Source: Nostoc sp. FACHB-152 (GTDB lineage Bacteria > Cyanobacteriota > Cyanobacteriia > Cyanobacteriales > Nostocaceae). From it: a DNA stretch of 64,000 nucleotides. Below the pieces are notes generated by a model that had not been told where the DNA came from, searched no databases, and was given only the letters and a program-made list of their open reading frames with translations. The stretch covers positions 1 through 64,000 of the forward strand of contig NZ_JACJRV010000030.1 in the NCBI RefSeq assembly GCF_014697475.1, written 5' to 3'. Made by a program: the position numbers and the translations under genes. Shown in pieces: positions 28,762 through 39,078 of this stretch (position 1 is its first letter; the number at the start of each line of letters is the position of its first letter).

Positions 28762-30276
28762 TTACAAAGCAACACTCAAGAAACCGCTTTCGATTAAATA
28801 AGCTGTGTAGGTCATAAACAACTTAGAATCGATTGGCGGACAAGAAATAGAACTACCTGCTAAGGCTTTTACTGTTGCTTCACAGCTAATTGTTGGTCTT
28901 CTAGCTTGCAGATACAAATCAGGAATGGTGAGTTGTTCTTCAGACCAGCGTTCTAACAAGAATGGTCGTAGGGTGTATAAAGGATTATCTGGTGAAGCAG
29001 CATTTCTAATTAACTCATCTTGCCATTCATCGTAAGGTAGCATTTGTACGGGATAACCAAAAGAACTAACCCAGTCAACTAATACCTTTAAAGAAACAGG
29101 ATTGGGATGTTGTAAGTGGAAAGCTTTACCTATCGATTCTGGCTGCATGGACAGATAGACAATAGCTTTGCTCACATAGTCTACAGGCGACATATCCAAC
29201 ATATATTCCACATCTGGAAAGCAACCCATTTGTAGACAACCTTTGACCATTAAGTTGATGAAGTCGTGGGTATTACCGATACCTGTTTGACTGTCTCCGG
29301 CGATTAATGGTGGTCTGTGGATTGTAACAGGTAAACCGCGATCGCTTGCTATTTTCACCAACTTCTCAGCTACCCATTTTGTTTGCGAGTAACCAAGGAA
29401 AATACCTTCCCAGTGGCTAAAGTCATCATCTTCTTTCACCACCTTACCCGCGTAATAAGGTGATTCAAATACAGCCACGCTAGAAACGTAATGTAAAGGC
29501 TTGACCTTGATTTGACAAGCCAAGCGCAATATTTCTTGAGTACCTAAAACGTTAGCGGTTTTCAGTGCTGAGTAAGGATAAACGTAGTTCAACAAAGCAC
29601 CACTGTGATAGATGGTGTCAATGTTGGTAGCTAAAGCTTGGAATAGTTCTGCGCCAAGCCCTAACAAAGGTTGAGACAAATCACCAATGACGGGAATAAT
29701 GCGAGGATCTAACTCATCCTGACCAATTCCATACTGTTCCAGGTTCTTTTGCAGCTTGTTTTTACCATCTTGTAAATTAGCAGCACGTACCAAGCAGTAA
29801 AGTTCTGCATCAGTTTGTTCTAGCAGTTCCCGGATGATGAATGCGCCTAAAAAGCCCGTGGAACCTGTCAAGAAGATTTTCTTGGGTTTGTCGATAGGTG
29901 TGTAAACAGCACCACCAGGATGAATTGTTGGGTCGAGAACTACTTCGGCTTGTAAATCGAGAGTGGGGATTTCAGCGATCGCATTCCCACCTGTTTGTTT
30001 TACAATCCCTGTATCCTGCCCATCAGATTGTTCTACTAATTCCTCAGCTAAACGCTCTGACAAAGATGCAATATTTGGATAATGCCACAACAACAAAGGT
30101 GATGGTTGAAAACCCAGCAATTCCTCTAACTTACTTACCAGAGTCATTGCTTGTGCTGAGTCTAACCCGTAGTTTTCTAGATTTTCGTGGATATCAACTT
30201 CATCAGCTTCTACACCCAGTAACTCAGCTAGGTGAGACACCATCCACGCTTGAATATCTGCTGCGCTATAAGACAT
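28762..30276 (-). CDS. hglB: HglB: carrier protein-thioester reductase
   Basis: HglB (formerly HetM) ends heterocyst glycolipid aglycone synthesis by NADPH-dependent reductive release of the acyl chain as an alcohol. Residues 1-85 are a carrier domain with the attachment Ser in [11 protein letters not shown]. The rest is a thioester reductase with the Rossmann motif [12 protein letters not shown] and the catalytic YSQTK. The length, 504 residues, is normal. It starts 15 bp after hglA and is last in the operon. In Anabaena 7120 the next genes are hetN and hetI; here hetN is not in that place. Confidence 0.95.
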   Translation of the reverse strand: MSYSAADIQAWMVSHLAELLGVEADEVDIHENLENYGLDSAQAMTLVSKLEELLGFQPSPLLLWHYPNIASLSERLAEELVEQSDGQDTGIVKQTGGNAIAEIPTLDLQAEVVLDPTIHPGGAVYTPIDKPKKIFLTGSTGFLGAFIIRELLEQTDAELYCLVRAANLQDGKNKLQKNLEQYGIGQDELDPRIIPVIGDLSQPLLGLGAELFQALATNIDTIYHSGALLNYVYPYSALKTANVLGTQEILRLACQIKVKPLHYVSSVAVFESPYYAGKVVKEDDDFSHWEGIFLGYSQTKWVAEKLVKIASDRGLPVTIHRPPLIAGDSQTGIGNTHDFINLMVKGCLQMGCFPDVEYMLDMSPVDYVSKAIVYLSMQPESIGKAFHLQHPNPVSLKVLVDWVSSFGYPVQMLPYDEWQDELIRNAASPDNPLYTLRPFLLERWSEEQLTIPDLYLQARRPTISCEATVKALAGSSISCPPIDSKLFMTYTAYLIESGFLSVAL

Positions 30277-30291
30277 TGTTACCTCTTAAAA

Positions 30292-31950
30292 TTATTGACA
30301 TTCTGGACGATACTGAGTGTAGTAATCGGGTATTTGCAAACCTTGAATTTTTAAATTTTGGATGCGATATAAAAATGCCGCGCCCTTCATAATATGGTCA
30401 GCAACATCTACAACTGTGCGATTTTGTGGTTCAGCTAAATAAGAACCACGCACCCAATCATTAAAACCGCCCATTGCCGGGCCGCACCAAATTTGATAAT
30501 CAACTTCTCGACCTTTTTCACCAGCAGTTGACCAACGAGAAGATAAGCCTAAATACCAACGGAAAATCAAAGCCATCTTCAACTTAGGATTATTCACAGC
30601 TTTACCCAATTTTTCAGGATTTTTCTGTGATAAATAAGCAGCCGTTCCTTCCCAAGCTTCAGCAATAGTTTTTCGGAAAACTTGTTTTTCTAACTTCTCC
30701 CTTTCTGCCGCAGGAATTTCTTCAATTGAGTTATAAGTGCGGTACAATTCATACAATTTTTGCGCTCGCATCGGGAACATCGTACCCCGTTTCAGCACTT
30801 GTACTTTCACACCCATTTCAAACATATCGCCTGCGGGAGCCATAGTCACATCAGCCATTTCCGCTTGCGCCAATAGTTTTTTAGTATGCTCACAAGCACC
30901 AGATTCAACACAAGCTTGATTGATAGAACCAGTAACTACATAAGCAGCACCCATCATCAAAGCTGCTAAGGTTGATTCTGGGGTGGCAATTCCCCCGGCT
31001 GCACCAACTCTAATTGGTTGGAAATAATGATATTTAGTTTGAATTTCATCCCTTAAAGCTATTAGAGAAGGAAGCAAACAAATCAAAGGACGGTTATCAG
31101 TATGTCCACCAGAATCAGCTTCCACAGTAATATCATCAGCCATTGGCACTTTTTCAGCCAATTTTGCTTGCAACTCAGTAATTAAACCTTGTTCAACTAA
31201 TTCTTTTACAAGTTTAGTTGGTGCTGGCTGCATAAATTTAATCGCAACTTCCCGGCGAGAAATTTTAGCAATAACTTTGTTTTTAATTTCCATTTGATTA
31301 GCAGCATTTAAACTTAACCCAGCAACACGGTAATAAACAATGTTGGGAGTTAAATCTAAGAATGCTGAAGCTTCCACAACCTTCACACCATATTTTATAT
31401 ATAAATCCACAGCCCGGCGTTCAATCGCCATATCATTAGGACTGTGAATTAAATTGAAAGCGTAAGGGCCATTCGGTAAAGCTTGTTGAATTTGTTGAAT
31501 TGCTGATTCTATTCTTTCTGGAGGTAAACCACCTGCACCAAAAGAACCTAAAATTTTCTCTTTTCCTAAAGCAATGACCAGTTCTTCTGAGGCGATACCA
31601 CCAGCCATTGCACCAGTCATATAGGCATATTTCACGCCATAACAAGAGAGAAAACTAGGGTCGCCTAACTGTTGTAGAGAAATTGGTGCGATTGAACTTA
31701 TTAATTCTATTTGGGAAGTTGTGCCATTATCAGCAGGATATAAATATCCTTCATTTGTGACACCTACTTTACCTGCAATTTTAACAATATAGCAAGGTTG
31801 ATCTAATAGCAGTAATTTATCTTTGATAGCTTGCTGTTCAAAAGATATTGTTTCTAAATTACCTTTCCAAACAAGATTATGATTGTAGGTATAGGTAGGG
31901 AATTTTAAGCCATTATCTTGGGTGCTGAGTGGCATATCGAAGGTAGTCAC
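30292..31950 (-). CDS. hglA: HglA: PfaD-type enoyl reductase
   Basis: This 552-residue FMN protein belongs to the PfaD / nitronate monooxygenase family, the trans-acting enoyl reductase of PUFA-synthase-like polyketide systems. Landmarks are YMTGAMAGGIASEELV, GSFGAGGLPPERIESAI, VEADSGGHTDNRPL and the FMN-binding GAAGGIATPESTLAALMMGA. It should reduce the enoyl intermediates so that the aglycone chain becomes saturated. The GTG at 31950 has GAGAG nine bases upstream; an ATG five codons on is an alternative. It is followed closely by hglB. The symbol follows the hglEGDCAB order. Confidence 0.88.
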   Translation of the reverse strand: MTTFDMPLSTQDNGLKFPTYTYNHNLVWKGNLETISFEQQAIKDKLLLLDQPCYIVKIAGKVGVTNEGYLYPADNGTTSQIELISSIAPISLQQLGDPSFLSCYGVKYAYMTGAMAGGIASEELVIALGKEKILGSFGAGGLPPERIESAIQQIQQALPNGPYAFNLIHSPNDMAIERRAVDLYIKYGVKVVEASAFLDLTPNIVYYRVAGLSLNAANQMEIKNKVIAKISRREVAIKFMQPAPTKLVKELVEQGLITELQAKLAEKVPMADDITVEADSGGHTDNRPLICLLPSLIALRDEIQTKYHYFQPIRVGAAGGIATPESTLAALMMGAAYVVTGSINQACVESGACEHTKKLLAQAEMADVTMAPAGDMFEMGVKVQVLKRGTMFPMRAQKLYELYRTYNSIEEIPAAEREKLEKQVFRKTIAEAWEGTAAYLSQKNPEKLGKAVNNPKLKMALIFRWYLGLSSRWSTAGEKGREVDYQIWCGPAMGGFNDWVRGSYLAEPQNRTVVDVADHIMKGAAFLYRIQNLKIQGLQIPDYYTQYRPECQ

Positions 31951-31984
31951 AGTAGTTATCTCTCGGATTTATCTGGTTTTTTTA

Positions 31985-32086
31985 TCTCACGCAGAGACGC
32001 AAAGACGCGGAGTTTGAGAGATATTTTGAGTGATATATTTTGCATTTAATTCTCTTTACTTCTGTGTCTCTGTGCCTCTGCGGGAA
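31985..32086. repeat. GCAAAG-type interspersed inverted repeat in the hglC-hglA spacer
   Basis: The left arm CACGCAGAGACGCAAAGACG (31989-32008) and the right arm CTTCTGTGTCTCTGTGCCTC (about 32059-32078) are imperfect complements about 75% matched. The element can fold into a large hairpin in the operon mRNA. The same family fills every other hgl spacer except the 15-bp hglA-hglB one. Confidence 0.7.
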
Positions 32087-32166
32087 CTTTTTAAATTTAG
32101 GAAAGGTTTAAGAATAAAGTGTGTTAAATCTTTATCCTTAAACCATGAGGTAACGTGCATTCAAGC

Positions 32167-35100
32167 TTATTCTTTGAGCAAATCTTCCGCGCAAACTAAT
32201 TGCAATTGAATGATTTCACGCATCTGCTTACTAAAATCTTGTCGTGCTTGTAAAAAAGCTGTATGTGCTTGCGTTGTCCGAGCATTATTAGCATTCAGCT
32301 TTTGACAGTTAGAGGTATTTAACTCCAGCATTCTGATTAGGGTATTTAAATCTTGATTGGTAGCAGATGCTTGTGTCAGTGTGGCGATTAACTCAGAAGA
32401 TTCTACTTTTTCTGCTGCTGCAAAACCGTGTTCAATGATATCTTTCATTGAAACTTCTGCATTTTGAGTCAAAATATCATTGCCTAAGATTTTATGTGTA
32501 TCTTGCAGCGATTTGATGATATGAATTTCATCAGGCAATGGTATATTTGAATGCAGATTTTCAGTTTGAATCCCTTTAGCTTTCCCTGGCAAATCTTGGA
32601 AAAGTTTGCGGTTTTCTTCGGTCAAAATACTAGCGGTGATTGATTTACCACCGACAGTCACAGTGCGTAAGGTGGCTTTATTTTGTTTGGACGCGGGTGT
32701 GAGATTGTAGAGTGGTGATAAATCTACAGCTACGCGATGGCTGAGAAGTTTTGCTAGTGCTTTGACAATAGTAGTGTGGTCATCCATACCCCGACGGTTG
32801 AGGGATACGGTAATGTGGTCTTTATCTTCGAGGATTTTATCAATCCAGCGTGAACAGACACCACCAGCACCAGCTTCGATGAAGATTCTCGCGCCATCGT
32901 CGTGGAGGCGGTTGACTAGGCGAGGAAAGTCTAATTGTTGGCAAAGTCCGGTGGCGATGCTGCGCGCGATCGCACCACTCTCTAGTACAATAGGCTGATA
33001 TTCAGCCGCAGAATAAAAGGTAACACCTGCTAGATTCTGGGATGGTAGAGTATTTAATTTAACTAACTCCCCATACTCCGATCGCATCGTTTCACAGTGG
33101 ATAACGTGATCGAAGGGAGCCACGAAAGAATTACAACCCAAGGCGGCAATGACTCGCTTACAAGCGGCTGGCTCACCGGCAATTAAGACTTCTTCCGGTG
33201 TATTAATTTGTGTGAGATAAACTTGCGGCTCGTTTTTGATAGCTTCCTGCACTTGTTCAGGACTAGCCATCAAAACGAAGTTACCCCAAAAGCTTTTATC
33301 TAAATTATCTGTATTTGGCAAACCCCAAAACTCGCGCACTGCATTTTTTGGCCCAGATAACCTATTTCCAAACAACGCCGAGGAGTTGAAAGAGTTACTA
33401 CCTTGAAAGAAATCACTCCAAACCCCTTGGGCTACCATCATGCTCGTTTCACCCAAGCTGTAACCAAATACATACTTCGGCTTGAGTTGAAAGTCATCAC
33501 GAATAACCGTGGTGAGCAGTCTGGTAAAGAACATTTCCGCTTCAAACATCGCTAGGGAATCATCTAGCAATTGCTTTTCTAAAGTCTCTATTTGTCTGAG
33601 GGATAACTTACTCAAACTTCTGGGAAATACTCTTCGTTCTACATCCGCCGCCCGCTTGTGTAGACTCTTCACCATGTGGTCGTTGAAGATTCGGGGGAAC
33701 AGGCGGAAGAGATTCCGACCCATACCTACATAAGAGTTCACCGCCGCCGGATACACATAAGCAATCTCACCATGCTTTCCGAGAGGCTTGGGTGTGAAAT
33801 AACTACCTACAGGTGTTTGCCAGTCTGTACCTTTTTCAAACGCCGTTTTGACACCCTTACGCGCTGACTCAATTTCTTTGAGAAGCTCTTTTTTGTTCCG
33901 TCCGTTAATGGCGATCGCGTATTGTGCTTGGGGGTTAGCTTTGTATGTAGCAAAAGCTTGACTTGCACATTCTGATAAAGAAGAACTAGTTTCAATGCTT
34001 TTTTGTAGACTATCTAGAGCCGCAAAAATACTGTCCTTGTCGTTAGCTGTTATCGGGAACAGATGATATGGCATTTGCTCCAAATATCTGCTAGGGCGTT
34101 CTTCTTGTGTAGGGTCTTCCGAGATAATCACATGAGCAAAAGTACCGTCACAACCAAGACCATTAATGGCGGCTATCCGACGATCAGAATCTTTACCCAA
34201 GAACCAAGGACGAGATTCTGTAGCTACATAAAAAGGACTACCTTCCCATTGTTGAGGTGTTTTCACACCAGACCAGTTAGGAGTACCAGGAATATAGCGG
34301 TAGTAAAGACACAACGCTGTTTTGATTAAGCTGGCAATTCCCGAAGCTACTTGAGTATGTCCGATATTGGTTTTGACGCTACCGATAGCACTATGCAAAC
34401 CATGACCTACCGATGGATATGCTTGTAATAAACCAGTGATTTCAGCTTCGTCTTCTTGAGGAATACCACTAGCGCAAACCTCTACATAGTTCACCTGAGA
34501 AGGTTGTACACCTGCACAGTGAAAGGCTTCGTTAGCTGAGTTAACAAGAGATTGTCCGATACTGATAGCATCAATGGTGGCATAAATGCGATCGCCATTT
34601 TCCTGCGCCACATCGTAGCGTTTGAGAATAACTACACCAGCACCTTCACCCACATTCCAACCGTTGGCTTTTTGGTCATAACTCAACGTATTGACACCAG
34701 TGTTAACCTTGGCTGTTTGGTTGCGTAACAACACATTCTCTACACCACCAGCCAAATCAACAGCACCAACAATGGCTGCGTCTGCTTCACCAGTCATTAG
34801 TAGCATTTGTGCGACTTCCAAAGCTTTGAAAGCCGAAGTCTCTACAGCTGTGAGGGTGAAAGCAGGCCCGGTGAAGTTCCATAGTGAAGAAATGCGACTC
34901 GCCATGATGTTGGCGATATAGCTTAGGTATTCACCAATCTCTACTTGTTGGTGAACGCTATCTTTAACGATGGTTTCTAATTGAGTAATCTTTTCCGATG
35001 GTAAGGTAATTTCCGCCGCATTCAAACCATCTTTGACTTGCCAAGATAAATCCCATCTTTGCTGTAGTTGGTGGACAGATAGTTCTGTTTCAGCCGCAAT

Positions 35101-35463
35101 AATTACTGCGACATTTCCGCCTTCTGGTAGGTTCGCATCTTTGATGGCGCGTTCTGCAACCTTCAACAGCAATAACTGTTGAGGGTTCATTTTTTCGACT
35201 TCGTTAGGAGGAATCTTATAGGCTAAAGTATCAATTTCAAAGTCTTTGATATATGCTCCGACGGGGGGTTTACCTTCAAATAAGCCGTAGTCTTGGAGTA
35301 AATCTTTTTCTGTGTCGATACCATACCATCTTTTTTCGGGTAGAGGTATGAAATGCTGTTTGCCATCATAAATACTGCGTTCAAAAGCATCTAAGCCATT
35401 GCATTCGCCAAAGAAGGCATCCATGCCAATAATGGCAATCTTGTTTTTATTATCTTGGGTCAT
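32167..35463 (-). CDS. hglC: HglC: chain-length-factor-like ketosynthase plus acyltransferase
   Basis: This 1098-residue protein has an N-terminal ketosynthase-fold domain (about 8-460) in which the active-site Cys is replaced by Glu (TAVETSAF where active enzymes have DAACASS) and HGTGT is replaced by CASGI. It is therefore a chain-length-factor-like, non-condensing domain. An acyltransferase follows (about 600-900; nucleophile Ser in VFGYSLGETS) and then a helical tail with no recognised domain. This matches the CLF-AT part of PfaC-like proteins. I start at ATG 35463 (MTQDNKNKIAI); the upstream frame is opened only by a TTG within repeat DNA. It should pair with HglD. Confidence 0.88.
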   Translation of the reverse strand: MTQDNKNKIAIIGMDAFFGECNGLDAFERSIYDGKQHFIPLPEKRWYGIDTEKDLLQDYGLFEGKPPVGAYIKDFEIDTLAYKIPPNEVEKMNPQQLLLLKVAERAIKDANLPEGGNVAVIIAAETELSVHQLQQRWDLSWQVKDGLNAAEITLPSEKITQLETIVKDSVHQQVEIGEYLSYIANIMASRISSLWNFTGPAFTLTAVETSAFKALEVAQMLLMTGEADAAIVGAVDLAGGVENVLLRNQTAKVNTGVNTLSYDQKANGWNVGEGAGVVILKRYDVAQENGDRIYATIDAISIGQSLVNSANEAFHCAGVQPSQVNYVEVCASGIPQEDEAEITGLLQAYPSVGHGLHSAIGSVKTNIGHTQVASGIASLIKTALCLYYRYIPGTPNWSGVKTPQQWEGSPFYVATESRPWFLGKDSDRRIAAINGLGCDGTFAHVIISEDPTQEERPSRYLEQMPYHLFPITANDKDSIFAALDSLQKSIETSSSLSECASQAFATYKANPQAQYAIAINGRNKKELLKEIESARKGVKTAFEKGTDWQTPVGSYFTPKPLGKHGEIAYVYPAAVNSYVGMGRNLFRLFPRIFNDHMVKSLHKRAADVERRVFPRSLSKLSLRQIETLEKQLLDDSLAMFEAEMFFTRLLTTVIRDDFQLKPKYVFGYSLGETSMMVAQGVWSDFFQGSNSFNSSALFGNRLSGPKNAVREFWGLPNTDNLDKSFWGNFVLMASPEQVQEAIKNEPQVYLTQINTPEEVLIAGEPAACKRVIAALGCNSFVAPFDHVIHCETMRSEYGELVKLNTLPSQNLAGVTFYSAAEYQPIVLESGAIARSIATGLCQQLDFPRLVNRLHDDGARIFIEAGAGGVCSRWIDKILEDKDHITVSLNRRGMDDHTTIVKALAKLLSHRVAVDLSPLYNLTPASKQNKATLRTVTVGGKSITASILTEENRKLFQDLPGKAKGIQTENLHSNIPLPDEIHIIKSLQDTHKILGNDILTQNAEVSMKDIIEHGFAAAEKVESSELIATLTQASATNQDLNTLIRMLELNTSNCQKLNANNARTTQAHTAFLQARQDFSKQMREIIQLQLVCAEDLLKE

Positions 35464-35490
35464 TACTGAGTACCTAAACAGATATTTTTT

Positions 35491-35585
35491 TGTCTCGCGC
35501 AAAGGCGCAAAGAGCGCAAAGAGAAGAGAAATAGCTTTGTAGACTCATACAAAAATCTCTTTACTTTGTGTCCTTGGCGGTTTTT
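35491..35585. repeat. GCAAAG-type repeat in the hglD-hglC spacer
   Basis: CGCGCAAAGGCGCAAAGAGC (35496-35515) and CTTTACTTTGTGTCCTTGGC (about 35559-35578) are inverted members of the same family. The right arm runs into the hglD reading frame and supplies its last codons and stop. Confidence 0.7.
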
Positions 35586-36928
35586 TCCAAAATAATGTGA
35601 GAGTTAGTTCCACCAAAACCAAAGGCGCTTAAGGCTACGCGTTTAGTTGAATTATTGTTAGGCCAAGGTGTTGTTGTTTTGACTATGTTTTTGGGTGAAA
35701 TGACAGTATTGTCTGCACCGATGGGTTCATCAACATTAATAGTTGGTGGAATCACACCATGATTCAGGCTGTAAATCGCTTTAGTTAAGCCCACCATCCC
35801 AGCACCTACTAACAAATGTCCGACGTTTGATTTAGCAGAACCAACTAAAGGTGATGCTTGATGTTCACCAAAAAAGCTTTCGACAGAATTACATTCGGTG
35901 GTATCGCCTAAGAGTGTGCCTGTAGCGTGACACTCTAGATAATCAATTTCTTTTGGGCTGATTTGGGCTTCTTGATAAGCTCGTTCGTAAGCTAATATTT
36001 GTCCTTTGGCGTTGGGGCTGAGTAGGTGTTTTCCTCTACCATCGTTGGAGAGTCCGTTACCGCAAACAGTAGCGAGGATGTTATCACCATCTCTGACAGC
36101 ATCACTGTAGCGTTTGAGAACTACCATACCGATGCCTTCTGAGGTAACTAAACCGCGTGATGCTTTATCTAGGGGGCGGCTAATGCCGTTTTCTGGATAT
36201 CCTTGAATACCAGAAAAGAGCATTCGTAAGAATAGAGGATCAGAACAACTAATTGCCCCAGCCAGCATTAAGTCGGCTTTACCTGTCTGTAAATAGTGCG
36301 ATGCTAGTTTGATGGAGTAAAAGGCTGAGGAACAAGCGGCATCTATACAGAAATGAGTGCCTGATAGTGAGAGAGATTGAGCGATGAGGGCGGCTGGTAA
36401 ACCAGAGATCATCGCGTTGTAGGGCGATGGTTTGCTGGTTGGGGGAATGGCTGCTAAATGGAAATCTTGGTCTTGGATAAGTTGAGCGATCGCACCATCA
36501 ATTGTGCGGCGATAAATGGGGGATAATAGTTGATTGGAAAGTTTTGTTGGTAGGGAGAGAGTTCCTAAAATTACGCCGCATTTGGCGAGGGCTTTTTGAT
36601 TACCTAAATAGCCACTATGTTGTACTGCTTGTTTTGCTGCGTACAGTGACCATTTAAAGGTGTTATCTAAGCTGTTTACTAAGGTTGGTGGTAAATTATA
36701 TTCGCTGGGGTCGAATTGAAAGTTGCGAATAAATCCACCTTGGAGGAAATAAATTTTTTCCGGTTTGCCTTTAGCAGAGTCGTAAAATATTGTGGGATCA
36801 ACGCCAATTTCGGCGAGTGTAACTTCTGAGGTTGAGCTTTTTTGGTCGGTGATATTCTGCCAAAATTGTTCGGGATTGTTCGCGTCGGGAAATAGGCAGG
36901 ATATACCAATAATGGCTATTTTTTCCAC
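35561..36928 (-). CDS. hglD: HglD: ketosynthase
   Basis: This 455-residue protein is a single beta-ketoacyl synthase domain with a complete triad: Cys in CIDAACSSAFYSIK, His in ECHATGTLLGDTTE and His in SNVGHLLVGAGMVG. It should condense malonyl units onto the growing chain, probably as partner of the Cys-less domain in HglC, as the two KS-like domains of PfaC do. The GTG start at 36928 is supported by GAGGA nine bases upstream and leads into EKIAIIGISCLFPDA. The last residues (TAKDTK) and stop are encoded by interspersed-repeat DNA, so the native C-terminus may have been slightly altered. Confidence 0.87.
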   Translation of the reverse strand: MEKIAIIGISCLFPDANNPEQFWQNITDQKSSTSEVTLAEIGVDPTIFYDSAKGKPEKIYFLQGGFIRNFQFDPSEYNLPPTLVNSLDNTFKWSLYAAKQAVQHSGYLGNQKALAKCGVILGTLSLPTKLSNQLLSPIYRRTIDGAIAQLIQDQDFHLAAIPPTSKPSPYNAMISGLPAALIAQSLSLSGTHFCIDAACSSAFYSIKLASHYLQTGKADLMLAGAISCSDPLFLRMLFSGIQGYPENGISRPLDKASRGLVTSEGIGMVVLKRYSDAVRDGDNILATVCGNGLSNDGRGKHLLSPNAKGQILAYERAYQEAQISPKEIDYLECHATGTLLGDTTECNSVESFFGEHQASPLVGSAKSNVGHLLVGAGMVGLTKAIYSLNHGVIPPTINVDEPIGADNTVISPKNIVKTTTPWPNNNSTKRVALSAFGFGGTNSHIILEKTAKDTK

Positions 36929-36989
36929 TGTTGTTGTCCTCGTTAGGGTGGGCTTTTAGGATTTACGGTGTTCCCCGGAGTGGAAAGGA

Positions 36990-37195
36990 TTTGTTTCGCG
37001 CAAAGGCGCAAAGACGCGGAGAGTTGGGAAGGTGTGTTTTCCCAGAGTATTTTTTTAACGAACCGCGAAGGACGCAAAGAGCGCAAAGAAGAGGAGAGTT
37101 ACAGAGAATAGAAATGAGTTTACTATTGCTATTTTAAACCCAGATAATTCTCCGCGTAACTTTGCGTTTACCTCCGCGAGCCTCTGCGTTTATAT
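36990..37195. repeat. GCAAAG-type repeat cluster in the hglG-hglD spacer
   Basis: Two direct copies (about 36992-37022 with GCGCAAAGGCGCAAAGACGC, and 37060-37095 with CGAAGGACGCAAAGAGCGC) are followed by an inverted copy (about 37150-37192 with CTCTGCGTTTA at its end). The 272-bp spacer is almost entirely this family. Confidence 0.75.
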
Positions 37196-37200
37196 GTTAA

Positions 37201-38931
37201 TTATTTGTTCATCATTCTCATAGGCCAAATGACTGCTTTGGCTCCGAGAATGCGGGAGTATATTTTACCTTCAAGGTCGTGGATGTAGTAGTCGGCGGTT
37301 ACGCCTGTTGCTGTTTTTGTTTTGACTTCGCAGGAAACGTAGAAGGGTTCATCGCAAGGTAAGGCGCGGAATTGTTCGGAGTGAGTTAGTTGTCCTGGTA
37401 AGCAAATTTCTTGATGGAAATGGTTGAGCCAAATCCATAAGGGTTGTGTGCTTAAGTCGTTGGAGTATGGGTTGTGCCAGTTAACAGGAAATTGCCCTTG
37501 TTTTTGAGCAGAAATTGATGCCCAATAGCATTCTGCGGTGATTTTTTCGGGAGTAATATTGATGACTCTGGTGATTTTTTGGAATGCTGCTCCGTGAAAT
37601 AATGAGGAGCTATCTTTTTGATAAAAGTCTGTGCCAGTGGCTGTGATGATGTTATCTTCGGTGAAGTTTACTGATTCGTAAATTGGGGCTTCTGGCATTT
37701 TCCGCACGATTTTGATTTGGGCGCGGAAGTGATAATGAGTTTTGCCTTCGGGTGTTTTACTTAAGATTGTGGTTTGTAATTCGACAAATTCAGATTCGCT
37801 TTTGGCGAGTTCTTGGATTTCGAGAATGTGTTCGCTGACATTGGAGTTAGCGAAGGTAATTCCTTTAAGGACTTTGAATTCTTTACAACTTAAATAGCGA
37901 TAACCTGGATGCAATTCTTCACAAGCATTAATCATCCAAGACATAGCGCAGGTTGCTGGTAATACGGGAGAACCAGCGATCACATGATCATATAAAAAGG
38001 GATTTGCTTCTAATACGATGCGGCGACGAATGCGGTAGCTTTTGAGTTCTGCATCTAAGGGCGCGGGTGGGCGAATTGTGGGGCTACCGATAACTACTTG
38101 GGTAGAGTCATGGTGTGCGGGATGCAGTTCATTAACTAGCATTTGTGCGCCAATATCTACGGGGATGATATCAATTCCGCGTTCGGCAAAGGCTTTTTTG
38201 AGTTCTGGTGTCACCATACCGCTATCCCAACCGCCCCAGTTGATTGCAACTACGTGACAATTGGGATGGTTTTGTTTGAATAGATGGGCTGATTTGTTGA
38301 GAATTTCGTTAGCGATCGCATAATCAGATTGCCCAATGTTGCCGTAAAATCCAGTTACGGAGGAGAACAATACTAATTGTTCTAGTTGATTGGGGTTAAC
38401 GCAATTCAGTAGATTTTCTAAGCCTTGAACTTTTGCTGTATAAACTTTTTCAAAGTCTTGGTCAGTTTTCTTTTCAATTAATTTATCAGCTAAGTTACCA
38501 GCACCATGAATAATGCCAGTTATTGCGCCAGTACGTGCAACTGTGGCTGCTAGTTTTTGTTGTAATTCAGCAACATTTGTCACATCAGCACTCAGATATT
38601 CAACTTTCGCGCCTGTAGCTCTAATTTCTGCTATTGTCTGTTTAATTTCGCGGCTGGAAGCAATTTTGTTATATATTTTCTGCACACTCATGGGTGTAGG
38701 CTTCTCACCTTGAGCGAGAAGATTTTCCATGATGCGTTTTTTTAATGCAGCATCTTCAAAACAATCTTTGGCGAAGTCTGGTTCGTCTTCTAAAATTTCG
38801 GAACGACCGAGGAGTATAAATGTGCAAGGTTGTTGTTGTGCGAGTTTTTTAACGCAGAGTGAGGTGATTCCTTTTGCACCACCACTGACGAGAAATACTG
38901 AGGAGGAACGAACCTGAGTTGCTGTGGTCAT
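37201..38931 (-). CDS. hglG: HglG: ketoreductase-dehydratase
   Basis: This 576-residue protein begins with the catalytic half of a polyketide ketoreductase (1-280): nucleotide-binding SGGAKGITSLCVKK and FILLGRSE, the conserved YLSADVTN, IHGAGNLADK, and the active Ser/Tyr in LFSSVTGFYGNIGQSDYAIAN. Residues about 300-570 form a hotdog dehydratase-like domain with the likely His in DPFLYDHVIAGSPVLPAT. It lacks the structural N-terminal subdomain that a type I ketoreductase needs; that part seems to be the C-terminus of HglE. ATG 38931 is the start. The symbol follows the hglEGDCAB order. Confidence 0.83.
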   Translation of the reverse strand: MTTATQVRSSSVFLVSGGAKGITSLCVKKLAQQQPCTFILLGRSEILEDEPDFAKDCFEDAALKKRIMENLLAQGEKPTPMSVQKIYNKIASSREIKQTIAEIRATGAKVEYLSADVTNVAELQQKLAATVARTGAITGIIHGAGNLADKLIEKKTDQDFEKVYTAKVQGLENLLNCVNPNQLEQLVLFSSVTGFYGNIGQSDYAIANEILNKSAHLFKQNHPNCHVVAINWGGWDSGMVTPELKKAFAERGIDIIPVDIGAQMLVNELHPAHHDSTQVVIGSPTIRPPAPLDAELKSYRIRRRIVLEANPFLYDHVIAGSPVLPATCAMSWMINACEELHPGYRYLSCKEFKVLKGITFANSNVSEHILEIQELAKSESEFVELQTTILSKTPEGKTHYHFRAQIKIVRKMPEAPIYESVNFTEDNIITATGTDFYQKDSSSLFHGAAFQKITRVINITPEKITAECYWASISAQKQGQFPVNWHNPYSNDLSTQPLWIWLNHFHQEICLPGQLTHSEQFRALPCDEPFYVSCEVKTKTATGVTADYYIHDLEGKIYSRILGAKAVIWPMRMMNK

Positions 38932-38956
38932 ATTTATTTTGAAGTTGAGAATTTAT

Positions 38957-39078
38957 TTAAACGTAGACGCGAAGTGGCTTCCCGAAGGGTACCGCAAAGG
39001 ACGCAAAGGACACAAAGTAAAGAGAGTTTCAAAGATTCCGCGCGCTCTTCTCCGCGCCTCTGCGCCTTTGCGCGAAAC
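38957..39078. repeat. GCAAAG-type inverted repeat in the hglE-hglG spacer
   Basis: CGCAAAGGACGCAAAGGACA (38990-39009, approximately) faces CTCTGCGCCTTTGCGCGAAA (about 39058-39077). A GTGGCTTCCCGAAGGGTACC segment, another common Nostoc repeat, is nested at about 38970-38990. Confidence 0.7.

Noticed and set aside
36931-37137. 68-codon frame in the hglG-hglD spacer
   Set aside because: It consists almost wholly of the GCAAAG-type repeat (Arg/Lys-rich translation), so it is repeat-derived, not a gene.
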